DNA of 64,000 nt from Asterias amurensis (GCF_032118995.1 NC_092653.1:21905202-21969201), one strand, 5' to 3'; positions 46,316 through 58,137 are shown, counted from the first letter of the stretch. The notes: generated from the letters alone by a model not told the origin. A program made the numbers and translations.

Positions 46316-46553
46316 CGGGCCCAATTTCATGGAGCTGCTGAAGCACAACATTTTGCTAAAGCAAAAAAATCCTTGCTTAGTAAAGTCAGATTACCGGCCA
46401 AGACTCCACTCAATTGTTGTACTAAGTAAACAACAGCTAAATACCAGTCACAAGCAATGACATGAAATTTTGGCCAGTAACATGTGTAAATAAGCGAGCT
46501 ATTTTCGTGCTTAAGCAATTTCTTTGCTTAAGCAGCTCTATGAAATTGGCCCC
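46316..46553. mobile_element. Family D inverted-repeat element
   Basis: CGGGCCCAATTTCATGGAGC to GCAGCTCTATGAAATTGGCCCC, with TTGCTTAG and AAGCAATTTCTTTGCTTAAGC near the ends. Confidence 0.8.
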
Positions 46554-46615
46554 TGATAGCAGTACTCTGTTTGGTTTGGGTGTAAACAGACAAATCCATT
46601 CCCATAGCATTGTAT

Positions 46616-46800
46616 TATAATAGATGTTAAATTTGCATCGGGGATAAAGAATATTAATTTTTTGTGTTTTTACACAGCGAATCCCACCCGAGTTGCATGT
46701 TTGCGATGATTTTTTTCACAGGACTCAGGAAAGTACTGAGTATGCAGTGCTAACACACATCGGTGTATGGGCAAAACCAAAATTTATATTTTCATAGCAT
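46616..46800. mobile_element. Family J element, diverged
   Basis: TAGATGTTAAATTTGCATCGGGG and ATAAAGAATATTAATTTTT match the element at 31394; closes with GGGCAAAACCAAAATTTATA, a weak inverse. Confidence 0.45.
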
Positions 46801-47566
46801 TGTGTCCATCTTTATCCCAAAATAGCTCATATTGCACTGTTCATGGAGATATTAAAATATAATGAAAACATAAGTTATGGGCTGAATGAAAACATTGACT
46901 AATCATAAAGCTCTGCCAGGCAGATACGTATATCTCGATATTGTATTCGATTTGATATCTATGTAGACAATTAACGTGGTGGTTTTTCGAAAGTGGAACG
47001 AGGGAAACTTGCCCTGGCAAAAAGTTAATTATATTGACGTTTTGACGACGACAGCGGGCTCGATGCGGTGGGGTTGAGGGGAGTTGCGCTTAAGGGAGGT
47101 ACTATACGTGGTTCATCGGGGGGGGGGGGATATTGTTGGGAAAGACAGCGGATCGGGAAAGGGTTCTCGAAGATATTTTATTAAACCCCTTAAGATTTTG
47201 TTTGAGCTTGACTTTATGTTTGAAAATATGGAACACTAGGATGGAGAAAGTTTCTTAATTATTTACCTAACTGTTACATGCGTTCAAACTTCAAACAAGC
47301 TTATGTTCACAGTCTAAAGACAAAGTAATGATCGAAGCTATAAAATGCATGTTCATGTTTACTTATCTTACACTCACCCAGCTGAACACAATAGTGTCAG
47401 GAGGATCGCTCCGTGGAAGGGATGACGAAGCGTCTTCTATTGTTAATATGCTAATTAAGGTCAAGAAACTTTCGCTTGAGTAAATTTGTTCGAGCATCGA
47501 GCAACCCCCAACTCTGTCATAGAAGTGTGTTTAGTGGTATGTGAATACTTCCGCCCAGTTTAAGTC

Positions 47567-47674
47567 ATGGCCACAGTAACATTCTTAGATAGAATTTTCA
47601 AGGAGTTGCATGATAGGGATGATGAGGTGCTCTTTGAGATCTTAGAACCATCTACGGGAGGATTTTGTCTGTAG
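47567..47674 (+). other. Upstream ORF ahead of the Dispatched-like start
   Basis: A 35-codon ATG-initiated frame starting MATVTFLDRIFKEL ends at a TAG 57 bp before the Dispatched-like start and in the same frame. It resembles no protein I know. If the transcript begins upstream of it, it would act as a translated leader; otherwise it is chance. Transcript ends are unknown. Confidence 0.3.
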
Positions 47675-47731
47675 TCTTTAAGTGTCATCTGGTCTTGAAG
47701 GAAGACAGTCGGCACACCTTGTGAGAGCAGT

Positions 47732-50700
47732 ATGGCATCATCAGTGATCAGTGACAGTGAACCCTCACATAAAAAGACAGCACAATACCACAATGAAGGA
47801 ACTGCCATAGAGGACGATGCAACAGGTGTATGCAACACGTAAGTCATCCAGTCGTTTGTGGCTGTTCAACCATGGTTCAACCATGGAGGTAGAATGGTTC
47901 AACCGTAGAGCAAGGAACAGTTGCTCTATGGTTCAACCATATAGTAACGTTCTCTGAGTATCATGGGCCCAATTTCATAGAACTGCTAAGCATAAACATT
48001 TGCTTAGCATAACATTTTTGCCAAACTATGGATAAGCAAACAACAGCTGAATACCAGCAACAAGCAATATGCAACAAACGGAAATTTGGTTGGTAGTCCT
48101 GTTTTTATCAAGGAAGAAATTTCACGCTAAGCAATTTTTTTGTGCTTAGCACCTCTATGAATTTGGGCCATGGTCCACATTCAGAACATCGATGCAAAAC
48201 CAGAGAGCATGGGTTGGGATGGAACAGTTTTGCAAATTTGCCAGCTAGGCCTAAAGCAAAAATGTTAGATTAGTGTCAATCAACCCGCGGGACGTTCTCC
48301 CCTGTACTTGCCCACAAAACCTTTATTGAATAACTCAAAACCGTTTAACGAGGGGGAAGGGGAATCACTAAATAAGATCATTCATAGTAGTAATTTACTC
48401 AAAGTAATTACTTAAAGTAATAGCGTCACGTAATGTTTTCTGGTCTGAATAAAAAACAACTGCAATCTTTAGCCGTAGGGCCCATTTGATTTACACCAAA
48501 GTATTTCTATTCTTTTGGGACCTGCACGTTCTATTTGACCGAAAATTTGAAGAAGCATGATTGAATTATCGTACAACAAAATGTTTAGAAAGTAAGTCAT
48601 ATTTTCGTGACAAATACATGGGCGAATAGGCCCTATTGGGGTCTACTTGGTTAAGGGGCAAAGGAGGGGTAGATTTGCACAGATATATACATAGGCCTAG
48701 ATACAAACACAAATATACCAATACCGGCTCAACATAATATTTTACTTTCTCCCTCATTCTTTTGCTGTTCTCGAAATTCCCCTATACATTATAACTGTTT
48801 TACCCGAATTCGGGCTCCACCCTGCACTGGACATCGGATATAAACACGGTTAACCGGGATTGTGTCACGTCCCACCTTCTGCAGCATGTCGTGCTCATAT
48901 TTATGCCTATAATTTGTTATACTGGGTGAATGCTTCAATAAAGGAATTGACAGTCAAATGTTTTTCTCAAGTGGTTATGCTTAATCCATTGTTGTAGTTC
49001 CACCTGTCATATTAATGCAACTTCATTGTTTTGGGGTGTCGACTGAGACATGTGCGACATGCATCCGAAAGAGGCTGCCATTATAGTCCCAGGGTTTCGC
49101 TGCACATCCACCCTAAATTAACAAAAGTCATTACTCCCTTATTTTTTTTTCTCCATTTGTAGGTATGCAACAATCCTGTCTCGATTCTGGTATGTGATTT
49201 GCATTATCATATTCGCTATGATAGCTGCATACAGCACCATGGCGTTCACACTGTATGACATACCAGATTTCTTGGACCCCGTAAAGGTAAAAACTAAAAA
49301 CCTCAACACTTTGAAGTGACTATAGGAAACACTATTAATCCCTTTGAGATTATCCCCTCAATATTAAAGGCAGTGGACACTATTGGTAATTGTTTAAGAC
49401 CACTCTTCTCGCTTGCTGTATCTCAACGTAATTATGCATGAAATACAGGGATGAGATGTTCCGACTTTTGGCTGAATTCAGACTTTTTATGTCGGCCTGG
49501 TGAAGAAAATCAGACAATGTTTGTTCCCACAAATAAAGAAATCCTGCTCATTGGTCTACTTCTCTAGTGCTTTGGATACTGTTTCCAAAAGCTCCTTGGA
49601 ATCTATACCCCAGGGGTTATCAAACAGTAGAAATGCCAACATTTCAACATACCGATGAATTTGTGTTCAAGTTTCAGATGTTTTCGTTGGTAACTACTTT
49701 CACCCCTGAAATAACAAACCTGTGAAAATTTGAGCTCAATTGGTCATCGAAGTTGCGAGATAATAGGGAAAGAAAAAACGCCCTTGTCACACGAAGTTGT
49801 GTGCTTTCAGATGCTTGATTTCGAGACCTCAAATTATAAATCTGAGGTCTCGAAATCAAATTCGTGGAAAAAATTTGTTCTCGAAAACTACGTCACTTCA
49901 GAGGGAGCCGTTTCTCAAAATGTTTTATACTATCAACCTCTCCCCATTACTCGTTACTAAGTAAGGTTATATGCTAATAATTATTTTGAGTAATTACCAA
50001 TAATATGTGTACTCTGCCTTTAAGTTGTTTAACTTTCTGGATCAGTCCTAAGAGTTGTGTAATTTTTTTCAGATGTTGAAAGAACAATGTATGTATGTAT
50101 GTGTGCACACATTCTCAAGAATGCATTCGTGTACATACACAACTCATCAGTTCTTTCCTTTGTCTATAAGCACTGAACAGTTTCCCGTGACTTTTGTACA
50201 CACATTTCCTTGTGGAGCGCCCAGTTAGAATTCCCATGGAGTCCTTTTGTTTTTCCCCTTTCTTGTTTTGTCATTGGTCTCAATTTGAAGGTGCCGAAAA
50301 TGGGCGCACTGATACTCAACACACACATTGGTGTGAACCATTGGAAAAATACCACCAACAATGATTTCCAAACAATGATTTGGTACAGTTATATTGCACA
50401 ACTATAGCCTATATCTGAAAGTAAAAAATGTGCACCCCCCCCCCCCCCCCTGAGCAGCTTATAACTCAGAGACTTGAGAAATGTGATAATGTTGACATAT
50501 TTATAAGACGGCCATTTTCAAATTTTGCGTGTTGCATGATTTCCTTTCTAAAACTTCGGAGGGCTCATTTATAGGCTAATAATAGGCCCTATAATGGGAG
50601 CCTCGTGCCAAAACAATCATTTGATTATACCCACCGAGTAACGATAGCCTTAACATTGAACATTAAATAATTCACTTGAAAGGTGATATTTTGTCATTTA

Positions 50701-53700
50701 TGGCGGCCCTTTTGAAATTTGTGTTCTATATGAAATCTGTTTAAAGCCATTGGATACTTTCTGAACAGAACAAAAATTAAAAGTTCAAAGATTTACAAAT
50801 AACTTAAGGGGTCTATAGAAGGTATAGAAGGTTGAGAAAACATTAAAACAATTATCAATTTTCGATATCGAGAATAACTGATTTTTGTTAATACATGTCA
50901 TGACACGGCGAAACGTGCGGAAACAAGGGTGGGTTTTCCCGTTATTTTCTCCCGACTCCGATGACCAATTGAGCCTAAATTTTCACAGTTTTGTTTGTCT
51001 ACAATAAGTGTGGGCCTTGGACAAACTGTTTACCAAAGTGTCCAATGGCTTTAAAGGATCGGACACTTTCTGAACAGAACAAAAATTAAAGGTTCACATA
51101 TTTAAAAATAACTTACAGGCTTTACAGAAGGTACATAAGGTTGAGAAAACATTAAAACAATATCAATTCTCGATATCGAGAATAACGGATTTATTTTAAT
51201 ACATGTCGTGACACGGCGACACGTGCGGAAACAAGGGTGGGTTTCCCCGTTATTTTTTCCCGACTTTGTTATTTTATATATAAGTTGTGATACACGAAGT
51301 GTGGGCCTTTGGACAATACTGTTAACCGATGTTTTGCGATTGCTTTAAAACAGCCACCTTAATGAGTAAATTTCTTCTTAAACAGGGTTTTGAGGCTCGA
51401 GGTACAGTCATCTCAGCCCGTCTGAAGAGCATAAGTAACACGCTCTTCCATTCGGATTACTACTTAACTCCACAAGTTACTGTACTGAGTACTGATGACA
51501 ATGTGGCATCGTTGAGTAACGCCCTCGCCTGCAATCGAGCCGATGACCCGCTGCCGATTACCAACAACTCAATATCGGGAATCCATTTTGGCGCTTCTCT
51601 GTGTAAGTTTTAAACAACATTTCTTCTCGGTTTATATTGTTTGATTTCTGATTGGTATTGTCTAGTCCTTGTTTTGTTGTTCCTTTCCGTTTGTCTTATG
51701 TCTTAGGTTTTCTGTAGGCTTTTTTGTTTGGTTTTGTTAGACGCGTTTTCTGTGACTTGTTGTCTTTGTATGTTCTTTGTTGTATATGGAATGACAAATT
51801 TGATAAAAAATGTTATGCTACTTCGTGTCAGCATGTCCTTGGGCCATTTTATGCCCAAAATTGGGTTTTCCACGTTTATGTGTGGAGTACTTTGCTGAAG
51901 CACCAAAAAGCATACACTGCGATCAAACTCATAAAAGTGGTCTACAAATAATATAATTAAACGGACTACCCCGAAGATTTCTATAATTATCTCATTCTTA
52001 ATTACAGCACGAGTGGTGTCATACACCGGTACAAAAAAAATCAAAATGTACACTACCTAGGTTTTAAATAACACACGTTTCTGCCGAAACAATGGGAAAC
52101 TTTTTGGACGCTTGGTGGCAGCTGCTGCAAGCTAACCATGTAAAAAAATTATAGTTATTTATAACTTTATGGGTAAAATCCACTGTTTTCGGTAATGTGC
52201 GCATGCTCAGAACTACGTAAAAAATGTAAATTTACCTGGTAAGTCTGCTGCCACCAAGTCTCCCATTACAATGGTGTTATTTTAACACCGATGTTAATTT
52301 CGATAATTTTCTTGCTGTCTCACAACCCATGGTGTAAATTTTAACACACACATTTGTGGGCACCAATGTCACACGTGCTCACAGAGTTCTTAGCAGTTTT
52401 GCCGGTGCCGGTTCTGGGATCCATTTCACACAATATTTTCCTTAAAGTGTATGTACACCATGATTAACACACTGATCACCATTCAAAATCACATGTTAAA
52501 GTTATACGTATGATTTATTTCTTCTTTCAGGGGACTGGAATGAACAATTTCCCAAAATCGTTTTTGAGGGAGTGGATGGTGTCGATATTCTATCAATGGA
52601 AGGTATCAGATCAGTTTGCTCCGCAGAAAGAGACTTTGTCACATCTCACCCTAACTACAACTCCAGCTGCCTCTGTCACCAAGAAGGACATTGCTTAAGT
52701 ACATGGTCCATCGGGAACTATGTCGCACTGCTATCTAATAAGACATCATGTCATGACATCAATGACAACGACGTCACCGTCGTGGTGTCACTGCTGAGAC
52801 AATGTGCGCCTTTCTTCCACGGACGCATTCGTTCAGAGTTGGAAGATGCAAGCGTCCCTGCTGAATGTGCACAGCACGACTATGCGATCCACTCTATACT
52901 CTTCTTTCTGCTACCGTGGGAGTTCAGCGAGACGATCGTCGCTAATGGTACCTTCGAGAAAGCCCAAGTGACGGTAGTGTTTTTCCCCATCAGTGTCTCA
53001 GAAGATGCCGCTCTGACGACCATTTACTGGGATAACCTCCACCGTTGCACCTGCTCCGATGGTATAACACAGATGAAAGCAGTCGAATTCTCTCTCAAGA
53101 ATCCCTTATTTGCAACCCTGCTGTTTGCTGATTCTTTATATCTTGGTATTGGTAGTGCAGTGATATTCGTTTTGATTTGGCTCTACACTGGAACGTTCAT
53201 AGTAACCTTAGCAGCGATTCTCAACATGGTGTTTTCATTTCTAATGGCTTACTTTTTCTACACTGTAGTTTTCGCCCGGCCGTTTTTCCCCTTCAGTAAT
53301 GTATTGACCGCAGTTCTTATCATAGGGATAGGGGCAGATGACGCTTTTGTCTTCATTGACCTTTGGAAGAAATGTCAACTGGAAATGAAGGGGCGAGATC
53401 TTGTCTTTATTACACGGGAGACACTTCGTCATGCCACGGCCACCATGTTTGTCACAAGTGTCACCACGGCCTCGGCACTCTATGCGAGTACCATAAGCGA
53501 CATCACAGCAGTTAAATGTTTCGGCATCTTCGCTGGCACAGCAATACTTATGAATTTTATTCTAACACTCACACTCATGCCAGCTTGTATGGTTCTGCAG
53601 CACAAAGTGTCCCCGTTGATCTGTTCGACCGAAGGTAGTCAAGATGATGACCCAAGAAACTCCAAACCAAGACAGAAGTCCTGCCGACAGACACTGGTCA

Positions 53701-55430
53701 ATTTTGCCAGGAAAGTCTTTGAAGAAGCACTGCCTTCATTTGTCTTCAAGCTCAGATACTTATGGGCGATTATATTCCTTCTTCTAGGCGCTGGGGGCGC
53801 TGTGGTTATATTCTACAAACCTGGCCTCCAACTACCAAGCGCTGGGGAAAACCAGCTCTTCGTCATCTCACATCCTTTTGAACAATATGACTTTATATAT
53901 AAGGAACAGTTTGCATTTTCACTGAAGAACAGACCGTATGTTCCTGCATACATTGTGTGGGGCGTGGAAGCACTCGACAATGGCGACTGGTGGGATCCAG
54001 ACGATGGAGGGCGTTTTACACCCCAGGAAAGTTTTACATTTTCCAGCCCGTCCGATCAACAATGGCTTCTTAATTTTTGCCATGACATGCAGAACCAGTC
54101 ATTCTTCAACTCAAACGGTCCATACAGTTGTTTCATTGAGAACGTTAAGATCTTAATGGAACTTCCTTGTGTGGCGGACCCTGTGACTGGGCAAGATGCA
54201 ACTCCTTGCTGTGGGCATTCAATCTTCCCTTACTCCCCATCCGTCTTTAGAACTTGCCTTGATCGCTTCCACAGCACCGGCCTCGTCCCAAGTGTCAAAT
54301 TCAAGAAAAGCAACTCCACTGTTGGTGTCATTGCTCTACCCTTCACAATGAGCTACAAGCAAAGCCTGCTGTACACGCTCAACGAAGAGCTGTGGACACA
54401 GGCAAACACGTGGGTTGAATCCCAACTCAAATCAGCCCCCGGGACCCTCCAAAACGGTTGGTTCATTCCTTATACATATGACATTGCCTTCTATGATCTT
54501 CAGAGAAGTTTGGCCTCTGGGACAACCATATCTTTGCTTGTCACTCTCGGCATTGGATCCGTTATTCTACTCTTCTCAATACAAAACATCATACTGACTG
54601 TCAATGCAATGCTTACCATCACATGTGCGGTTTTTGTTACTGTTGGTACGCTAGTGTTACTTGGTTGGGAGTTGAATATTGTTGAGTCAACTGTTATAAC
54701 TCTATCCGTTGGGTTGTCGGTTGACTTTACCATTCATTATGGTGTTGCGTATAGAATGGCGCCTCATGATGACCGTAAGGGGCGCACTCTATACTTTCTT
54801 TCGACCATGTCAGGCGCCATCTCAGTGGCTGCACTTTCAAGTTTCGTGGGCGGTGCTTTAGTCATGCCGGCTACCGTTTACGGATACACCCAGTTCGGAA
54901 TCTTCTTCATGATTGTTATGAGCACCAGTTGGACATACAGCACATTCTTATTTGGGTCTCTCTGCTATATCGTAGGTCCACAAAAGTCCACAGGCGATAT
55001 ACCTTGCTCGTCATGTTGCGACTGCTTCGGGTACAGTGGTAGTCACACCTCAGCGCCAGTCGATCAAGAAATGCAGGTTCAGGAGTTTTATAGTCCCAGC
55101 GAGCGCCCTCTCGCGAGAGAAAGTATCAGCACTATCACCAGGGGTAGGTTTCTACCCATCCAAAGCCCAGACAGCGTCATGAAACATTTAGAGGGACACA
55201 TAACAACTGCTAACTGGAAAGAGAGTAATAGAGAGACTTACTTCCCAAATAATAATAACTGGCCCTCTACAATGAGTAAACACAAAGCAGGGAGATACTT
55301 GGAGCATTCTTCTTCAGTTATTTATAGCCCAAAGCGGTCGAGACACCCTGACCACTATGATGGCACAGATATACACTATAACTATAACGAGGTTCATTTT
55401 AATCCAGTTTATAATATAAATATGAGATAA
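47732..55430 (+). CDS. DISP1: Dispatched-family RND transporter, four coding exons
   Basis: Multipass membrane protein of the Patched/Dispatched RND superfamily; Dispatched releases lipid-modified Hedgehog from producing cells. Exons: 47732-47838, 49163-49286, 51386-51602, 52531-55430; phases close; 1115 aa. TM1 is at about 44-64, followed by the diagnostic DFLDPVKGFEARGT (71-84). The sterol-sensing domain is at about 346-511 and contains TM4 GIGADDAF (415-422) with its paired aspartates. The second TM block has TM10 SVGLSVDFTIHYG (about 875-887). The loops are Cys-rich with many N-glycosylation sites. Most of the protein lies in one 2.9-kb terminal exon, as in vertebrate DISP genes. The FVTVGTLVLLGWELN and HYGVAYRMAP stretches resemble DISP1/2 more than Patched or NPC1, but the exact paralogue is not settled. 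An in-frame TAG at 47672 and a 35-codon upstream ORF (47567-47674) precede the chosen ATG. Confidence 0.88.
47867..47951. repeat. Cluster of GGTTCAACCAT repeats in Dispatched-like intron 1
   Basis: Four to five copies of TGGTTCAACC[AG]T within 85 bp, plus the inverted pair AGAGCAAGGAACAG / TTGCTCTA. It starts about 29 bp past the exon 1 donor. Confidence 0.6.
47965..48169. mobile_element. Family D inverted-repeat element in Dispatched-like intron 1
   Basis: GGGCCCAATTTCATAGAACTG to ACCTCTATGAATTTGGGCC, with CTTGGTAATCC-type inner arms partly deleted. Confidence 0.8.
48170..49162. other. Remainder of Dispatched-like intron 1
   Basis: No repeat family or gene recognised, apart from the polypyrimidine tract and acceptor at 49141-49162. 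Confidence 0.4.
49366..50022 (-). mobile_element. Family A MITE in Dispatched-like intron 2, with a nested element
   Basis: Continuous family A sequence from TTAAAGGCAGTGGACAC to GTACTCTGCCTTTAA once the nested 263-bp element is set aside. Confidence 0.88.
49446..49708. mobile_element. Nested hAT-like non-autonomous element
   Basis: Starts CAGGGATGAGA and ends TTTCACCCCTG, whose inverse is CAGGGGTGAAA. AAATA lies on both sides (49441-49445 and 49709-49713). CAGGG termini are seen in hAT elements, but those usually make 8-bp duplications, so the class is uncertain. No coding capacity. Confidence 0.65.
50743..51053. mobile_element. Family C MITE in Dispatched-like intron 2
   Basis: TTTAAAGCCATTGGATACTTTC to CCAATGGCTTTAA, with CACGGCGAAACGTGCGG inside. 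Confidence 0.85.
51053..51346. mobile_element. Second family C MITE, abutting the first
   Basis: Starts at the TTAA that ends the previous copy (TTAAAGGATCGGACACTTTC) and finishes at GATTGCTTTAA, 39 bp before exon 3 of the Dispatched-like gene. Internal sequence near the CCCGACT motif is deleted. Confidence 0.8.
51603..52530. other. Dispatched-like intron 3
   Basis: No repeat family recognised. CTTGGTGGCAGC (52110) and GCTGCCACCAAG (52247) form a short inverted pair about 150 bp apart, as do nearby TTTTAACAC motifs. Confidence 0.4.
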
Positions 55431-55503
55431 ATTTGTTAAAAGTCATTCTCGATGTGTTATCAAACTTATACGTTGCATTAACTTGTCATCGATTATGGTA
55501 AAC

Positions 55504-55590
55504 AAAGGCACTGGACACGTTTGGTTGTCAAAGACCAGTTTTCTCAGTTGGTGTTACTCAACATAAAAAAATGCATAAAATAACAAGGTT
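55504..55590 (-). mobile_element. Family A MITE fragment after the Dispatched-like gene
   Basis: AAAGGCACTGGACACGTTTGG, GTCAAAGACCAGTTTTCTCAG and ATGCATAAAATAACAAGG, then stops. It begins 74 bp past the stop codon. Confidence 0.75.
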
Positions 55591-55626
55591 ATTGTACCTA
55601 ATACAACGAGGCCTAATAATCCGGCC

Positions 55627-55866
55627 TTGTTGTCGTTGATACCTCGAAAAAAAGCCATGCTTCGACCCCACGGTATCAATTACTGTTATGTACCGTGCGG
55701 TATAGTATCTACATCTATGCAGTTCTTGAGTTCCAAGCGGGCCGGTGCTTTCGTAAAGAGCCTTGGACAAGGCTACTCAGCACCATGTCTTCCGTGCGCT
55801 CCTGATTTTCGGCAATTATCTGAAAAACTAAAAACAAAACGCGTTCAGCTTTTGAAATGTCCACAG
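55627..55866 (+). other. Short unrecognised ORF ending near a donor-like site
   Basis: An open frame downstream of the Dispatched-like gene reads AGAFVKSLGQGYSAPCLPCA, then a basic stretch, to a CACAG/GTTAGT site at about 55867. Cys and Pro placement is not clearly random, but no family is recognised. It directly follows a family A MITE fragment. It could be an exon or an unclassified repeat. Confidence 0.15.
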
Positions 55867-56141
55867 GTTAGTTTGATTGTATTTATAATCTATATAATAT
55901 TATTATTTATAAAGGACTAAGACAATCAAACTTTTAAACAAATTAAAGCTCTTTAATTTTTCTTAAAACCATGGGTCAGCACGTGTACATTTCAGCTTTA
56001 GTACGAGTGACTATTAGTAGGCCCCCGTCATAAGCTAATGCAGTTGACTTTTATTAGGTTTGCAACTGTTTGACATCATTCATAAAATATCCTTGTTGCG
56101 TCCTCCAACGTGCAGCTCTAGCCCTATAAATATAGTATTTT

Positions 56142-56667
56142 TAAAGTCACCTGGAAGTGGTATTTTTTCAAAATAAAGCTTTTGTCACTAATGTGTTTTG
56201 ATGAGTGGAATGTGAATAAACAGTTAACTAAGGTTTTAAAAAATCAGTTCTTATGTTATTTACAAAATTAAGAGTAGACCCCGACCCGAGAGGGCGCTAT
56301 TCGTGACGTCAATCGAAGCAGACTTTGCCTGTAATGCGTAGAGTAAACACAATTGCAAAGTACATGTACGGACCAATGCCGACCAGGTGTATTGCTGCTG
56401 AATGCAGAAAAACACTTTTTGAAATGTACCAACTCACGACTTGGACGTACATGTACTTTGCTTGTGCGTTTACTATACACATTGCAGGCAAAATCTGCCT
56501 CGATTGACGTCACAAAAGGGGTAGGCGGAGTCAGTCCCCAAACAACTTTATATATTTTTTAAACATATAAATCGTGACAAACAATTACTAAAAAAATTGT
56601 TTTATTGTTCGTAAGCATATACTCTTATGTTTGAAAGAAAAAAAAATCTATTTCCAGGTGGCTTTAA
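56142..56667. mobile_element. Foldback MITE of about 525 bp with TTAA at both ends
   Basis: AAAGTCACCTGGAAGTGGTA and the inverse of TCTATTTCCAGGTGGCTTTA. Inner arms pair CAAAGTACATGTACG / CGTACATGTACTTTG and GACGTCAATCGAAGCAGA / CTGCCTCGATTGACGTC. The many overlapping short frames here on both strands come from this symmetry. Confidence 0.8.
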
Positions 56668-56737
56668 TTAATTTGCCAAATTAATTATGATAAATTGTGA
56701 AAAACTTGCTTTGCAATAGAAAACATTATGGAAATAA

Positions 56738-57464
56738 CTAGCCTTGCTCAAGGCAGTCGAACTATTCACTCCGAAAAAAGACCGCCGCTGTATAAAAACC
56801 CACCCGTATTCACTGTGCGTAAAACCCACCCGTATTCACTGTGCGTAACATCGCACGACACGATGCCCCCGTACACTATCCGCATGCGGAGGCCGTTAGG
56901 CCGACAGCCTTGTAGGATCTGTGTTGAAGCCACTGACCTCATTACTAAAATAAGCGAAGAGTTCCCACGGTCAGCTCATTACCATAATGCCCGCGAAAGA
57001 CTAGACATGTTTACCTCACACATCACCACCACGGACACATGATAGGGTCCAAAGGTCGTGATAAGGGAAGTGCGTGATTGGACATCAAAATGAATAATCA
57101 TTTGCCTCACATCCTGTGTTGTCTGATAGGTCTGACGAACGATATACATATTCATGAGCTGCATACTAGCATATCCTAGAGCCCCCCCCCCCCCAATTTC
57201 GTCCACTATTGGAATTTTTTCAATACAACACATTAAAACGGGAAGATACAGATCCGACAAGGCTGTCGGCCTGACGGCCTCCGCATGCGGTTAGTTGTGT
57301 ACGAGTGCGATGACTTGTGTGAACAGTATTCGTGCGATGTGACAGTATGTATACGGGTGGGTCATTCGGTGTGATCGCACACACCATGCACAGGGTATAC
57401 GGCGGGTGGGTTTACAGCTGCGTCTTTTCGGAGCGAATAATGCGACTGCCTTGAGCAAGGCTAG
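56738..57464. mobile_element. Foldback element with 9-bp target duplication, Mutator-like
   Basis: Starts CTAGCCTTGCTCAAGGCAGT and ends in the exact inverse. Arms of about 170-205 bp pair through TTCACTCCGAAAA, AACCCACCCG and CCGCATGCGGAGGCCGTTAG. GAAATAACT lies at both edges (56731-56739 and 57465-57473); its last two bases overlap the element's CT. About 345 bp of non-repeated DNA (56911-57257) sits between the arms. Long arms and a 9-bp duplication are Mutator-like traits. A 13-base C run is inside. Confidence 0.8.
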
Positions 57465-57658
57465 GAAATAACTTGAATCAATCATAAGTTGATTATTTGA
57501 AATGATATGAAATGCAATGGAATTGTATTATAAGTAATATTTTGGTTTAAAAAAAAAGATCAGTTTTGAAAGAGTTTGCTGTAAATAATTTTCTGAGGCA
57601 GCTGCATGTACGTCCTTTCCCCAACCGTCGACTTCACTAATTTCCTCCTAACAGGGTT

Positions 57659-57980
57659 AGCCTTGCTCAAGGCAGTCGCATTATTCACTCCGAAAATACG
57701 CTGCTGTCAACCCACCGTATAAACTATGCTTAGTGTGTGCATTCACACTGCACGACCCAACCGTAAACACTGTCACATCACTCAACGCCCACCGCACGAT
57801 GGACTACTATGCACAAGTCATCCGCACTCGTACCTAACCCGCATGCGGATAACGTACGGGGGGGGGGGGGGCGTTGTGTCGTGCGATGTGGTTACACACA
57901 TTCGCTCATAAAGGTGGGTTTTGTATACAGCGGCGGTCTTTTTTTTCGGAGTGAATAATTCGACTGCCTTGAGCAAGGCT
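57659..57980. mobile_element. Second foldback of the same family
   Basis: TAGCCTTGCTCAAGGCAGTCG at the left and CGACTGCCTTGAGCAAGGCTA at the right. Arms are about 60 bp with ATTATTCACTCCGAAAA. I could not find a flanking duplication. Contains a 14-base G run at 57858. Confidence 0.75.
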
Positions 57981-57994
57981 ATACAATGACAGGA

Positions 57995-58137
57995 TTAATC
58001 TTGGGACTTTGGGTGAGTTCAGTTCCGTATCCATAGACGTTAGGACGCATTGAACCCATCCTAGGTTAGGACGGGTTCCTCTTCCTTATAACTTGAGACA
58101 GGATTAATCCTAGCGTTTCGGGACATCGGCTGCTGAT
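57995..58137. mobile_element. Family F element, diverged
   Basis: TTAGGACGCATTGAACCC, CCTAGGTTAGGACGGGTT and CTAGCGTTTCGGGACATCGG, recognisable only by its repeated TAGGACG core and end. Confidence 0.45.

Larger units (their letters stand above)
43148..47566. other. Gap between TMEM97 and the Dispatched-like gene
   Basis: Holds a 15-base G run (43184), a strongly diverged family A piece (about 43556-43720), a possible tRNA-like B box (CAGTTCGAATCCT near 44692), the candidate exon at 45130, a family D element (46316-46553) and a family J relative (46616-46800). A 12-base G run lies at 47118. No recognised gene. Confidence 0.4.

Noticed and set aside
47560-47847. 95-aa minus-strand ORF over the Dispatched-like first exon
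   Set aside because: Antisense shadow of the exon and leader; splice evidence supports the plus strand.
52572-55430. A separate 952-aa gene starting at 52572
   Set aside because: The first codon there is GTG, and the frame extends in phase through an acceptor at 52531 to upstream exons that carry the conserved Dispatched TM1 and GFEARGT motif.
56268-56562. Overlapping ORFs of 60-80 aa on both strands that look alike
   Set aside because: They arise from the palindromic arms of the foldback at 56142-56667.
56728-57042. 104-aa plus-strand ORF and 93-aa minus-strand ORF near 57 kb
   Set aside because: The first starts in the terminal repeat of a foldback and both run through its arms or cargo; no recognisable domain.
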